Below are positions 27,175-35,313 of a stretch of DNA of 64,000 nucleotides, piece after piece; the stretch's first letter is position 1; the number at the start of each line of letters is the position of its first letter. This DNA is from Desertivirga brevis (GTDB taxonomy: Bacteria; Bacteroidota; Bacteroidia; Sphingobacteriales; Sphingobacteriaceae). The translations under genes and the position numbers were made by a program. The stretch is from the NCBI RefSeq assembly GCF_017355835.1, contig NZ_JAFEWF010000015.1, positions 52,018 through 116,017 on the forward strand. Direction: 5' to 3'. The notes beneath the pieces are model-generated. The model was not told where the DNA came from, made no database searches, and worked only from the letters and a program-made list of their open reading frames with translations.

Positions 27175-28437
27175 CTATTTAAGTGACTGATAAACGAGTA
27201 CCTTAAATTTATCGAAGATTTCCTGGTGGGATAAGGGCCACTGCTGCATAAACAAAATTCCTACAAGACTTTCTTTTGGATCTGCCCAGGAATTTGTACC
27301 AAAAAATCCTCCCCAAGTGAACGATCCCTCTGATAGACCAAGTCGTCGTTGGGCGCCAGAGGAAGTAGTTAGCATAAAGCCTAATCCAAACTTATCTCCA
27401 TTAATTTCTAAATTGCCGATCTGGTTACTCATCATAAGTTGAATAGTGCTCTTGCTCAAAATTCTCTTTCCATTATATACCCCTCCGTCTAAAAGCATTT
27501 GTAGAAATTTCGCATAATCTTTGGTCGTTGTACTAATACCTTCACCTCCCGCGAAAAACAATCCTTTCTTCAGTGGGTAATCAACACGTACCTTTGCACT
27601 ATAGTCCCATAATGCAGTCTTTTTATTATGCTCAGTAAAGACAGTTGCTAAGCGATCAACTTTTTCCTTAGGAAGGCTAAAAAACGTATCATTCATTTCA
27701 AAAGGGCTAAAAATGTTATTTCGGAAATAATCCTGAAGACTTTCTCCTGAAATTTCCTCAACCAGATAGCCTAAGATGTCCGTACTGTAGCCATATGTAA
27801 ACTTTGCTCCGGGTTGATGCGCCAGAGGCAAATTCAGAAGCCTACCCAAAACCTCCTTCTCAAAAAACTCACGCGTTTCTACGATTTCTGAGGGAAGACT
27901 AGTCTTCTCATAGAGAGCACTTAGTTGTGAAGAACCCGGGCCTCCATACTCTATTCCGGCAGTATGAGTCATTAAATCAAGAATTGTCACTTCACGTATA
28001 GGGTTTATCGAGGTATAAGTCGAATCTTTTGCATTGAACCCGTCTAATACGCGTAGAGATTTAAAAGCGGGTATATATTTTGAAACCGGATCATTTAAAA
28101 GTAATTGGCCTCTTTCATAAAGCAGCATTGCAGCAACACTAGTTATGGGTTTTGTTTGAGAAGCGATGCGAAAAATAGCGTTATCAGTTGTAGGAGAAGG
28201 AGTCAAACCCTTTCCGAATTTTTTCTCATAAACTATCCTTCCATTTTTTAATATTAGTGCCTCCCCCCCTTTCACCCAGCCACTATCTACCACAGAGTGA
28301 AGTAAACTGTCAATCAACTTCAGCTTATTAGAAGATACTTTAAGTGATTCCGGCCTGGAAAATTTCAGTTCCTGAGCGACAGAAATAAACGTCGTAGAAA
28401 AAATTAGCGTCAGATTTAAAAGAACTCGAAATAACAT
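27175..28437 (-). CDS. Secreted serine hydrolase, class C beta-lactamase fold
   Basis: This 420-residue precursor has a signal peptide (ending SVAQ, about residue 21). The active-site S-x-x-K is SQTK (Ser93, Lys96), and the Tyr of the Y-x-N/Y-S element is Tyr217 in YGYSTD. A late GG-rich loop (FTWGGFFG) replaces the K-T-G box with a Trp-Gly-Gly form, typical of esterases and DD-peptidases in this fold rather than true beta-lactamases. It lies 149 bases downstream of the GH32-like lipoprotein gene, so it may be read with the susCD unit or have its own promoter. It could deacylate substituted fructans; that is speculation from its location. Confidence 0.87.
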   Translation of the reverse strand: MLFRVLLNLTLIFSTTFISVAQELKFSRPESLKVSSNKLKLIDSLLHSVVDSGWVKGGEALILKNGRIVYEKKFGKGLTPSPTTDNAIFRIASQTKPITSVAAMLLYERGQLLLNDPVSKYIPAFKSLRVLDGFNAKDSTYTSINPIREVTILDLMTHTAGIEYGGPGSSQLSALYEKTSLPSEIVETREFFEKEVLGRLLNLPLAHQPGAKFTYGYSTDILGYLVEEISGESLQDYFRNNIFSPFEMNDTFFSLPKEKVDRLATVFTEHNKKTALWDYSAKVRVDYPLKKGLFFAGGEGISTTTKDYAKFLQMLLDGGVYNGKRILSKSTIQLMMSNQIGNLEINGDKFGLGFMLTTSSGAQRRLGLSEGSFTWGGFFGTNSWADPKESLVGILFMQQWPLSHQEIFDKFKVLVYQSLK

Positions 28438-28586
28438 GTGTCGAACTTTTGTTTTACAGCTTCTCTGCTGGAAGCTGTATTATTTAAGGCTTATTATCCA
28501 AGCCCTGAGCATAACCTCCGAGAGCCTGATTCCTGATTTGAGGGCGCAACAACCGATATACTAGCGGTACCGCACCCTATCACAGA

Positions 28587-30155
28587 CTAGATCGGCCTCC
28601 AGATACTCATGTTAAAGAATACGCCTTTATTTCCCTCGGCTATTATTCCCCAAGGGTTATCACTTATCGAATAGATACGATTTGTTAAGGCAACTTTTCC
28701 ATCCACATACAAAACACAAGTTGAGCCATCAATAAGGATATCTACTGAATACGAGGATCCTGCTTGTACTGAGAAGGGAACTCTTGATACTTCATTTGAA
28801 ATACCACCTATAATATTATAAGCGGCTATCCTGGATCTAGCAGGCTCGAAGAGGATTTTATAGGTAGGATTTCCGATTTGGGCAGCATTGAAAACAAATC
28901 CTACTACTCCTGTACTTTTTTCAACGCTAATAGTGGTCCTTATTTTCAAGGATAGTCCAACTTTTTCAAAACTTCTTATAGATGCAGAAGAACCACCGTC
29001 AACTGTAATAGCATTACTTGAACTGGAAACCGTCCCCATCGAAGCCAATCCTTTTAATTCCACTTGTTTTGAAAAAGTCGCACCTACAGATGTCGGTGAC
29101 TTTACTCCCAGACTACCATTTGCATTCTGCGTTAACTGATGAACAACGAGGTTGCCGCCCCAGGTTCTATTTCCGGCATCTGTTTCGGGATTACGACGAT
29201 GGTTCCAGGCGAATAAATACCTGTTTGTCCCATCTGATGCTGTTTTACCAGCATAGAAACTATGTCCATCCAGCATATCCGACCCAATTTCAGGCTTTCT
29301 CCATGGTCCTGCAGTAGAACTTGAAACCCTGTACCTTGTCCCAGGCGAACCACTCCAATCTTCGGCAAAAAACATATAATACTGGCTACCCATCTTAAAT
29401 ATATCCGCACACTCCAGCATTAAATAATCCCCTTCCACCTCAAGCGGCTCCCTTAATACCCAATTATCCTTGGAAGGATCATCGGTAGAATATCTTGCTA
29501 AAACACCCTTTTCATTCCTCCGGGTACTTACCAGCATCCAGTATTCGTTGAACTCCTCGTTGAAAAACACATATGGATCTCTGAAGTCATTGCTTGTGTA
29601 GCCTGGTGAAGCGGTAAGTTTAAAGCCTGTATTTTTTGTCCAGTTAGATAGATCTGTACTTGTTGCTTTGAGAACGTTTTCCCGAGGGTTTAAGGCAGTC
29701 CAACCAGGACTTCCATTATGCCCGGTATAATAGAAATAGTATTCGTTTTTATACTTCAAAACAGAGCCGGTCCCGATAAGGTGCTCCGCGGAGTTCACAT
29801 TCCCGTAACGCACCATTTCCCCTTCGTAACTATACTTAACAAGGTCAGTTGAAGTGAACTTATGTATTGGGTGCTGTCCCTCACTCTTAGCCTTCTCCCC
29901 ATCAGTTGCATCATGCAGGAAGAATATGTGAAACTTTCCATTATCGTAAAAGGGCATCACATCACCAACCCATCCGGTACTTACCATTGGGTTTGTTGTC
30001 CCCCAAAAACCCGTAGGCGGCTTTGGAAAGATTCCCGTTTCCTTAACTGTATTACTCCCGCCCGTATCGGGACCTGCACCCGGCGTCTCATTCTTTTTGC
30101 TACAAGCGGTAACGGCTGTAATAATCAATACCGCAACTAAATCTCTTAGAATCAT
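28587..30155 (-). CDS. GH32-like five-bladed propeller lipoprotein with C-terminal beta-sandwich
   Basis: This 522-residue lipoprotein (VTAC, lipid Cys18) is probably on the cell surface. The propeller keeps the three acidic residues of the GH32/GH43/GH68 clan: Asp65 in VGDVMPFY where GH32 has NDPNG, Asp193 in FRDPY and Glu248 in LECAD. The C-terminal region (about 360-522) is a beta-sandwich (VGLSLKIRTTISV, YKILFEPA). The family matches divergent GH32 lipoproteins of Bacteroidota fructan loci and is paralogous to 44675-46300. It may be a surface endo-levanase or a fructan-binding protein. The acidic triad argues for catalysis; the missing NDPNG makes specificity uncertain. A hairpin lies just upstream (30169-30190). 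Confidence 0.83.
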   Translation of the reverse strand: MILRDLVAVLIITAVTACSKKNETPGAGPDTGGSNTVKETGIFPKPPTGFWGTTNPMVSTGWVGDVMPFYDNGKFHIFFLHDATDGEKAKSEGQHPIHKFTSTDLVKYSYEGEMVRYGNVNSAEHLIGTGSVLKYKNEYYFYYTGHNGSPGWTALNPRENVLKATSTDLSNWTKNTGFKLTASPGYTSNDFRDPYVFFNEEFNEYWMLVSTRRNEKGVLARYSTDDPSKDNWVLREPLEVEGDYLMLECADIFKMGSQYYMFFAEDWSGSPGTRYRVSSSTAGPWRKPEIGSDMLDGHSFYAGKTASDGTNRYLFAWNHRRNPETDAGNRTWGGNLVVHQLTQNANGSLGVKSPTSVGATFSKQVELKGLASMGTVSSSSNAITVDGGSSASIRSFEKVGLSLKIRTTISVEKSTGVVGFVFNAAQIGNPTYKILFEPARSRIAAYNIIGGISNEVSRVPFSVQAGSSYSVDILIDGSTCVLYVDGKVALTNRIYSISDNPWGIIAEGNKGVFFNMSIWRPI

Positions 30156-30168
30156 AAGTGTAAAATTA

Positions 30169-30190
30169 TCGGCCTCTTTTCAGAGGCCGA
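30169..30190 (-). other. Hairpin between the DUF4960 and GH32-like genes
   Basis: A perfect 9-bp GC-rich stem (30169-30177 with 30182-30190) closes a 4-base loop in the 40-base gap between two cotranscribed genes. On the minus strand it is followed by TAATTTT, a weak U-tract. It could be a partial terminator or an mRNA processing/stability element that sets different levels for the genes on either side. Confidence 0.55.
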
Positions 30191-30195
30191 AATGC

Positions 30196-31581
30196 CTATC
30201 TGCCAGAAAGATATTTGAAGGAATTGTCTGTCAAAACTTCAATATTGGTTTTAAATGCATTGGATGGACTTCCATTCTCGTTGAACCAGTCATAAGCTCC
30301 AAATACAATAGTAAGTACCTTTCCGGAATTCGCTGTTCCTGGAAATTCAGCAATAGCAACCCTTCCGTCTAAGCTGTCGTCCCAAGCTTCACTTGCGAGA
30401 TTAATACCTCCCGTTTGTTGTCTCCAGGTTGCCGCATTTCCATAACCTCCCCACTCCGGTAAAAACCACCAAGCAGTGTGATTAAGACGGTAAGTTCCTC
30501 TTTCCAGGAAATTAGCCTTTCCAGTTTGATACGTTTGAATGCCGGTGTAAAGGGGATGGTTCTCTTTTCCTCTAAATGATATTCCCCAGTCGTTATTTGC
30601 ATCAATAAAACCGCCGGGAAGAAAATCGCCAAAGATGTTGTTAGGACCTTTTCCTGAAGGAATAATGCCCAAAACTTCGAGATACTTTACAGCGAAAGTA
30701 GTTAGCAGTAAAGCTCCTCCATTGTTTCTATAAGCCTTCAATTTGTCTACTACTGATGTGTTAGACGCTATGGATGGAAGATCCATAGAAGCATCATTAT
30801 GCCACCAGATAACAGAATAAGCACTTAAGTCCGCACCTGCCTGGATACTTCCAAACGACAAGTATACTCCATCGGGATACTTTGAAAAGAACCAGTTAGC
30901 CGCTGCTTTCTCATCTTCATTAACGATAGCCGCTCTGGAATTAGCAGTACCGAGGAAAGCATAAACTTTTGCGTTTGATTTCTCTTTCACAGTCACTGTA
31001 TATTTTACAGAAACATTATTTGCACCGTTGACAGTATATTCAACCGGGTTAGTAAAATTAACAGTAGCATTTGCTGCGGGGCTGATTATTACTCCCGAAG
31101 AAAGACTAATCTGAGGATTAACTGCAGTTAAATTCGTACCATCGGGCACTAATACAGTAATCTTACGCGCTACATCGTCAATACTTCCATTAGTTCCGTT
31201 TACTGTAAATCCTAGAAAAGGATTTAGAACCCGGGCGGTTACCTTGTAGTTCTTATAAAGATTGCCATTAACAATTCTGTAGCTTACCGGAAGAGCATAA
31301 CTTACAGCTGTCGTGGGGTCCGGCGAAATTGTTGCCCCTGCGGGAAGATCAACACTCGCTTCCAAAGCCGTAAGCGTATTTCCAAAAGGAAGATCTACTT
31401 TAATATCACCAATTTTATTATCAATAACTCCTTCAGTTCCATTTAACCGGAAAGAAGTTAGTTCCACCGGAACATCAATAGAAAAATTAGAGTTCTCCTC
31501 CTTCTCACAACCGGAGAAGATTGCTGCTATCATGGCAGCAGCGAAAGAAACCCGTGCTGAAGTAAAATATTTATTTAACAT
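30196..31581 (-). CDS. DUF4960-type fructan-binding surface lipoprotein
   Basis: This 461-residue lipoprotein (IFSGC, lipid Cys about 25) has no glycosidase motif. Residues 35-205 contain two similar Ig-like modules, each ending in a YKVTAR or YTVTVK strand. Residues 208-461 form a domain with FLGTANSRAAI, VIWWHNDAS and GKVLTIVFGAYDWF, as in DUF4960. In B. thetaiotaomicron the matching position in the fructan locus is held by BT1761, a surface levan-binding protein. Position and domain therefore point to glycan capture at the cell surface, next to SusD and the surface GH32. Spacing is 31 bases from the GH32 gene upstream. Confidence 0.85.
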   Translation of the reverse strand: MLNKYFTSARVSFAAAMIAAIFSGCEKEENSNFSIDVPVELTSFRLNGTEGVIDNKIGDIKVDLPFGNTLTALEASVDLPAGATISPDPTTAVSYALPVSYRIVNGNLYKNYKVTARVLNPFLGFTVNGTNGSIDDVARKITVLVPDGTNLTAVNPQISLSSGVIISPAANATVNFTNPVEYTVNGANNVSVKYTVTVKEKSNAKVYAFLGTANSRAAIVNEDEKAAANWFFSKYPDGVYLSFGSIQAGADLSAYSVIWWHNDASMDLPSIASNTSVVDKLKAYRNNGGALLLTTFAVKYLEVLGIIPSGKGPNNIFGDFLPGGFIDANNDWGISFRGKENHPLYTGIQTYQTGKANFLERGTYRLNHTAWWFLPEWGGYGNAATWRQQTGGINLASEAWDDSLDGRVAIAEFPGTANSGKVLTIVFGAYDWFNENGSPSNAFKTNIEVLTDNSFKYLSGR

Positions 31582-31612
31582 ATTTGGTTTAATTACTGGT
31601 TTAAATACTTTG

Positions 31613-33562
31613 TTAATTCTTATTCCAGATAGATGTCATCTCCCAGGCTTTGAGCGATTGAAGAAAGGTATTACCGCCTTCAGAGAAGAAAGAAACGCCT
31701 AGCTGATTTTCAGAAGGAAACGTCAGTGCGCTCAATACCACTTCTCCATCATTTGCAAATACCTCTATCGAAGCCTGATCTACAAATATCCTTAGTTTCA
31801 ATAGCCCTTGCTGGAGAGGCACCGGTGCCTTCATCTTTGTTGCAAATACGGAGGCGAATTGACTATCGGAAGTAAAATCAGTACAAGCAGTTCTGTCCAT
31901 ACACAGCTGGGCGGTTTTTGTATCATAGACTAGGCGGAGTTTTCGCCCCTCTCCCACCAGCAGATCCGTCCCAAAACGACTTGCATTACCTGGCTTGAAA
32001 GTTAGTTCAAGTTCATACACATTCTTTTTAGGCTTAAACAGATCACTCCTCTCAGTATCAATTCGCTGGTTTTGCTTCTCCTGAAAATTGTTTCTCAATT
32101 TTTGAAGTGCGGGAACAGGTGCTTGTACCAATCGATATCTACCATTTACTCGTTTCAGTTCAAATACCCTTGGAATGGATTGAAAACCTTTCCCCCAGCT
32201 AGAGGGAACTTTTCCAGCGTAATCCCAGTTACCCATCCAGGCAATAGCAATCACCGAATCCTGCACCTTGTCGTAATTTCTCCATGTACGGGTAGCATAA
32301 AAGTCGTTCCCATAATCCATCCACAGGGCATGCTCCTGTTTATAATCCCATAACTGGTCGGAGAAAATTATGTGGTCTACAGTGAGATAGCCTTCTTTTT
32401 CAGTCGAAGCATCCTTTATTTGTATTACTGCTGTTTTTCCTACCAGCCCCGACACATCCCAACCGTTCCATTTTAGTGCGCCTGAGCCCTGTCCGCTTGT
32501 TGTCCTTACCACCTTTCCGTTTACCAGCAGATCAATACTTAAAGCCTCTGGTTTATCTGCTCCAGCTAAAAGAAAGTTGATTGCATTTTTTTCAATACGA
32601 AAGGCTGGAGAACGAACCTGGCCCACAGCATGCTTTTTATCTGCTGAGCTGAGGTAGGTCTCCCCTAAATGGTGACTTGAGTCTGAATCTAACTTTCGAG
32701 ATTTGAAAGCATCACCCTTTATCACCCAACCCTGAGTGGTAATATTACCTTCAAAATCTTGAAAAACCCGACCACTAATACCCTTCCCGCTCTTTAAATA
32801 CGCCTCTGTTTCCGGATCTGTAGTAAACTTCTTTCCATCAAAATCTCCAACGAAGTATTGAACACGATTCGGTCCTCTTCCAATCATCAACATCCATCTT
32901 TTTTCCGAAGGATTTCCTTTGATGCTTACCTGAAAGAGATCAGGGCATTCCCAAAACGCGCTTTTAGCCCCTATTTCGCCAAATTCACTGCAAAAGGTCC
33001 ATTTCTTTGCATCTGAAGATTCATAAATATGTATCTTATGTTCTGCAGAAAGGGCCACGATCATTTTCCATTTCTGATCTTTCGAGTGCCAAAAAACCTG
33101 TGGATCTCTGAAAAAGATCTTATTAATGTCCAAAACAGGATTTTCCGGGTAATAATTGAAATTTATTTCATCAGTACTTATGGAAATGGCCTGTGCTTCA
33201 GGTAAACTATCACCCGGAAGATGCCTTGTATAAAACGCGATCATGCTATTCTTTCCGAAACCTGCCGTATTATTCTTATCAACGATCACAGAACCGCTGA
33301 AGTAAGAGAAGTTGCCATCGCCGCCTTTCATTGGGTAGGGTAACTCCTTCCAAAACACCAGGTCCTCAGATACAGCATGCCCCCACCAGAACAAGTGATA
33401 CTTGCCATTATTAACCACCAGCCCATCCGGATCTCCCATCCAGCCCTTTGCAGGACTAAAATGATATTGAGGCCTGTACTTTTCAGAATATTGAGCATTA
33501 ACATGAGTTGCACCAACTATCAGCACAATCAAGATAAAGTATCCAAATACTAGTGATTTCAT
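31613..33562 (-). CDS. Unusual GH32 fructan hydrolase with an inserted beta-sandwich domain
   Basis: This 649-residue enzyme has a signal peptide (ending VNAQ, residue 24). The GH32 triad is present: Asp44 in WMGDPDG, Asp153 in FRDP and Glu205 in ECPD. Two features are unusual. The first motif reads GDPDG instead of NDPNG, and the loop after strand two (YQHYP...GPMHW in the other GH32) is missing, so GKYHLF runs straight into WWGHAVS. About 140 residues (262-403) are inserted between propeller blades and look like a separate jelly-roll (VRSPAFRI, INFLLAG, SIDLLVNGKVV). The open active site could suit an endo-acting or levan-specific enzyme. It follows SusD by 39 bases across a hairpin. Confidence 0.9.
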   Translation of the reverse strand: MKSLVFGYFILIVLIVGATHVNAQYSEKYRPQYHFSPAKGWMGDPDGLVVNNGKYHLFWWGHAVSEDLVFWKELPYPMKGGDGNFSYFSGSVIVDKNNTAGFGKNSMIAFYTRHLPGDSLPEAQAISISTDEINFNYYPENPVLDINKIFFRDPQVFWHSKDQKWKMIVALSAEHKIHIYESSDAKKWTFCSEFGEIGAKSAFWECPDLFQVSIKGNPSEKRWMLMIGRGPNRVQYFVGDFDGKKFTTDPETEAYLKSGKGISGRVFQDFEGNITTQGWVIKGDAFKSRKLDSDSSHHLGETYLSSADKKHAVGQVRSPAFRIEKNAINFLLAGADKPEALSIDLLVNGKVVRTTSGQGSGALKWNGWDVSGLVGKTAVIQIKDASTEKEGYLTVDHIIFSDQLWDYKQEHALWMDYGNDFYATRTWRNYDKVQDSVIAIAWMGNWDYAGKVPSSWGKGFQSIPRVFELKRVNGRYRLVQAPVPALQKLRNNFQEKQNQRIDTERSDLFKPKKNVYELELTFKPGNASRFGTDLLVGEGRKLRLVYDTKTAQLCMDRTACTDFTSDSQFASVFATKMKAPVPLQQGLLKLRIFVDQASIEVFANDGEVVLSALTFPSENQLGVSFFSEGGNTFLQSLKAWEMTSIWNKN

Positions 33563-33579
33563 CTAATTAAGATTTAACA

Positions 33580-33597
33580 ATGGGGTGTCACCCCCAT
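33580..33597 (-). other. Hairpin between susD and the GH32 gene
   Basis: A short GC-rich inverted repeat, GGGGTG-T-CACCCC, sits in the 39-base gap. On the minus strand it is followed by ATTGTTAAATC, not a full U-tract. Like the hairpin at 30169-30190, it may lower or stabilise expression of one flank within the operon. Confidence 0.45.
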
Positions 33598-33601
33598 CAT
33601 T

Positions 33602-35293
33602 CTAATAGCCGGGATTTTGAATGTATTTATTTTCACTCCAGAAGATCTGGTTTTGAGGTACAGGAAGATACTCGTCCCTGCTTTTAGTAAAACGCGCATC
33701 CTTCAAGAAGTCCCTCTTCGTTTTTTCAGTGTTGAGATAAGAATTCATAACAGGCTCTGCTACTCCCCATCTGATCAGATCGAAAAACCGGCTACCTTCC
33801 AGCGCCATTTCCAAACGTCTTTCAAAACGTAACGCCTTCCTTGCATTCTCCTGGGTCCAGGTAACATTTACGCCAGGTACGTAAGGTTTTACATTATAGT
33901 TTGCCTGTGCTGCCCCGTCTTTATTAACAAGCTTAGCAGTACTATTGGCAGCACGGTTCCTTAATTCGTTAATTAAAGGAAGAGCTTCGTTCTGACGGTT
34001 TAATTCAATCAAGGCTTCAGCTTTAAACAACATCACGTCGGCAACACGCAAAAGTATCCGCGGCTTTGTGTTTCCGTAGAACGGATCATAATTGATCAAC
34101 TGATCCCTGGTAACATTCTCCTTAAGGGAATTATAGTAACCATAAACAGAGGGAGATCTGCTCCATCCCTCAGTAAATACCTCATTCAGGTCGTATTTCC
34201 ATGGATTTCCAGGGCGTGCAACGGTGTGATCAAGTCTTGGATCAACTGTATTCTGACTAAAATTAACATCAGAACTATTATAATTATCAAAAAGTGGTAA
34301 TCCGTCAGCATTTGTACGAAAGGCGTTCACAAGGTTTTGAGATGGCTTTTGGAAGTCGCAACAGCCTAATCCCTGCGGTACTGTTAACATATCTCCATAG
34401 TTCACCCTGCCTCTTCCCACACCATCATCTGTAGAGAACTGAACGGCGAACAAGCTTTCCACACCATTTTCGAATGGTCCCGGAAGAAAGTTATTTGCGA
34501 AATCAGGCTGAAGCTTATAACGTGAAGTCAGCACTTTATCTGCCGCAGCGATCACTTGTTCAAGTCGCTCACTGTTGATCTTCACCACCTCATGCTTCTC
34601 ATTTTGCTCATAAGCCTGGTACAATCTTGCTTTTGCAAGAAATCCATACGCTGCTATTTGGTTAGCTCTGCCTATCTGTGGTTGAACATCAGGAAGATTC
34701 GTTGTTGCAAATTCAAAGTCCTCAGCTATTTTATTCCAGAACTGATCGTTACTAAGGTTATTGTTCAGGATATTCTTATACTCTTCAGCCGGAACTGTTT
34801 CATCAATATACGGAATGTTCTTAAACAAGTTCTTTAGCATGAAATACCAATATCCGCGCAAGAACCTCACCTCTCCCTTCCTGGTATTCACCAGAGGATA
34901 CTCACTTTCTGTAAATTTATTTAGGATCCGTAAAGCCTCGTTGGCGCGGCGAACTCCGATATAAGCATTAAACCAAATGGCATCATAGTTCCACTGATCC
35001 GGTCTCGAGTTCACAAAAGTCTCCATAAAATGAAATACGTCACCATCGTCTGTACCTCTTCCTCCCTTATATGCATCATCAGCTCTCACGTTTCCGTACT
35101 GGTACATGCTAAAAGCCCGATTGATCTCGTCATTTCCTAGCTGGGAATATGCTGCTATAACAAATCCTTCCGCTTGCTTAGGTGTAGAAATTTGGTCTTC
35201 ACTTAAAACTCCTTTAGGTTCAACGTCCAGCTTCTCCTGACAAGCTGTAAGCAGCACCGCGAATAAGGTGCTCAAAATCAAATATCTTTTCAT
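33602..35293 (-). CDS. susD: SusD/RagB-family surface glycan-binding lipoprotein
   Basis: This 563-residue lipoprotein (VLLTAC, lipid Cys18) has the helical TPR-like architecture of SusD. Recognisable parts are RRANEALRILNKF in the N-terminal half, the conserved RFLRGYWYFML helix (about residues 143-153), and a C-terminal block RFERRLEMALEGSRFFDLIRWG, shortened here to its core. SusD forms a lid over the SusC transporter and hands it oligosaccharides. It lies 20 bases behind susC. Its ligand is presumably a fructo-oligosaccharide given the GH32 neighbours. Confidence 0.96.
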   Translation of the reverse strand: MKRYLILSTLFAVLLTACQEKLDVEPKGVLSEDQISTPKQAEGFVIAAYSQLGNDEINRAFSMYQYGNVRADDAYKGGRGTDDGDVFHFMETFVNSRPDQWNYDAIWFNAYIGVRRANEALRILNKFTESEYPLVNTRKGEVRFLRGYWYFMLKNLFKNIPYIDETVPAEEYKNILNNNLSNDQFWNKIAEDFEFATTNLPDVQPQIGRANQIAAYGFLAKARLYQAYEQNEKHEVVKINSERLEQVIAAADKVLTSRYKLQPDFANNFLPGPFENGVESLFAVQFSTDDGVGRGRVNYGDMLTVPQGLGCCDFQKPSQNLVNAFRTNADGLPLFDNYNSSDVNFSQNTVDPRLDHTVARPGNPWKYDLNEVFTEGWSRSPSVYGYYNSLKENVTRDQLINYDPFYGNTKPRILLRVADVMLFKAEALIELNRQNEALPLINELRNRAANSTAKLVNKDGAAQANYNVKPYVPGVNVTWTQENARKALRFERRLEMALEGSRFFDLIRWGVAEPVMNSYLNTEKTKRDFLKDARFTKSRDEYLPVPQNQIFWSENKYIQNPGY

Positions 35294-35313
35294 CTTAATT
35301 TCTTTGGTTAGTT

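Noticed and set aside
28449..28472. Hairpin ACAGCTTC/GAAGCTGT as the terminator of a fructan transcript
   Set aside because: Neither strand has a U-tract after the stem; it may be structural only.
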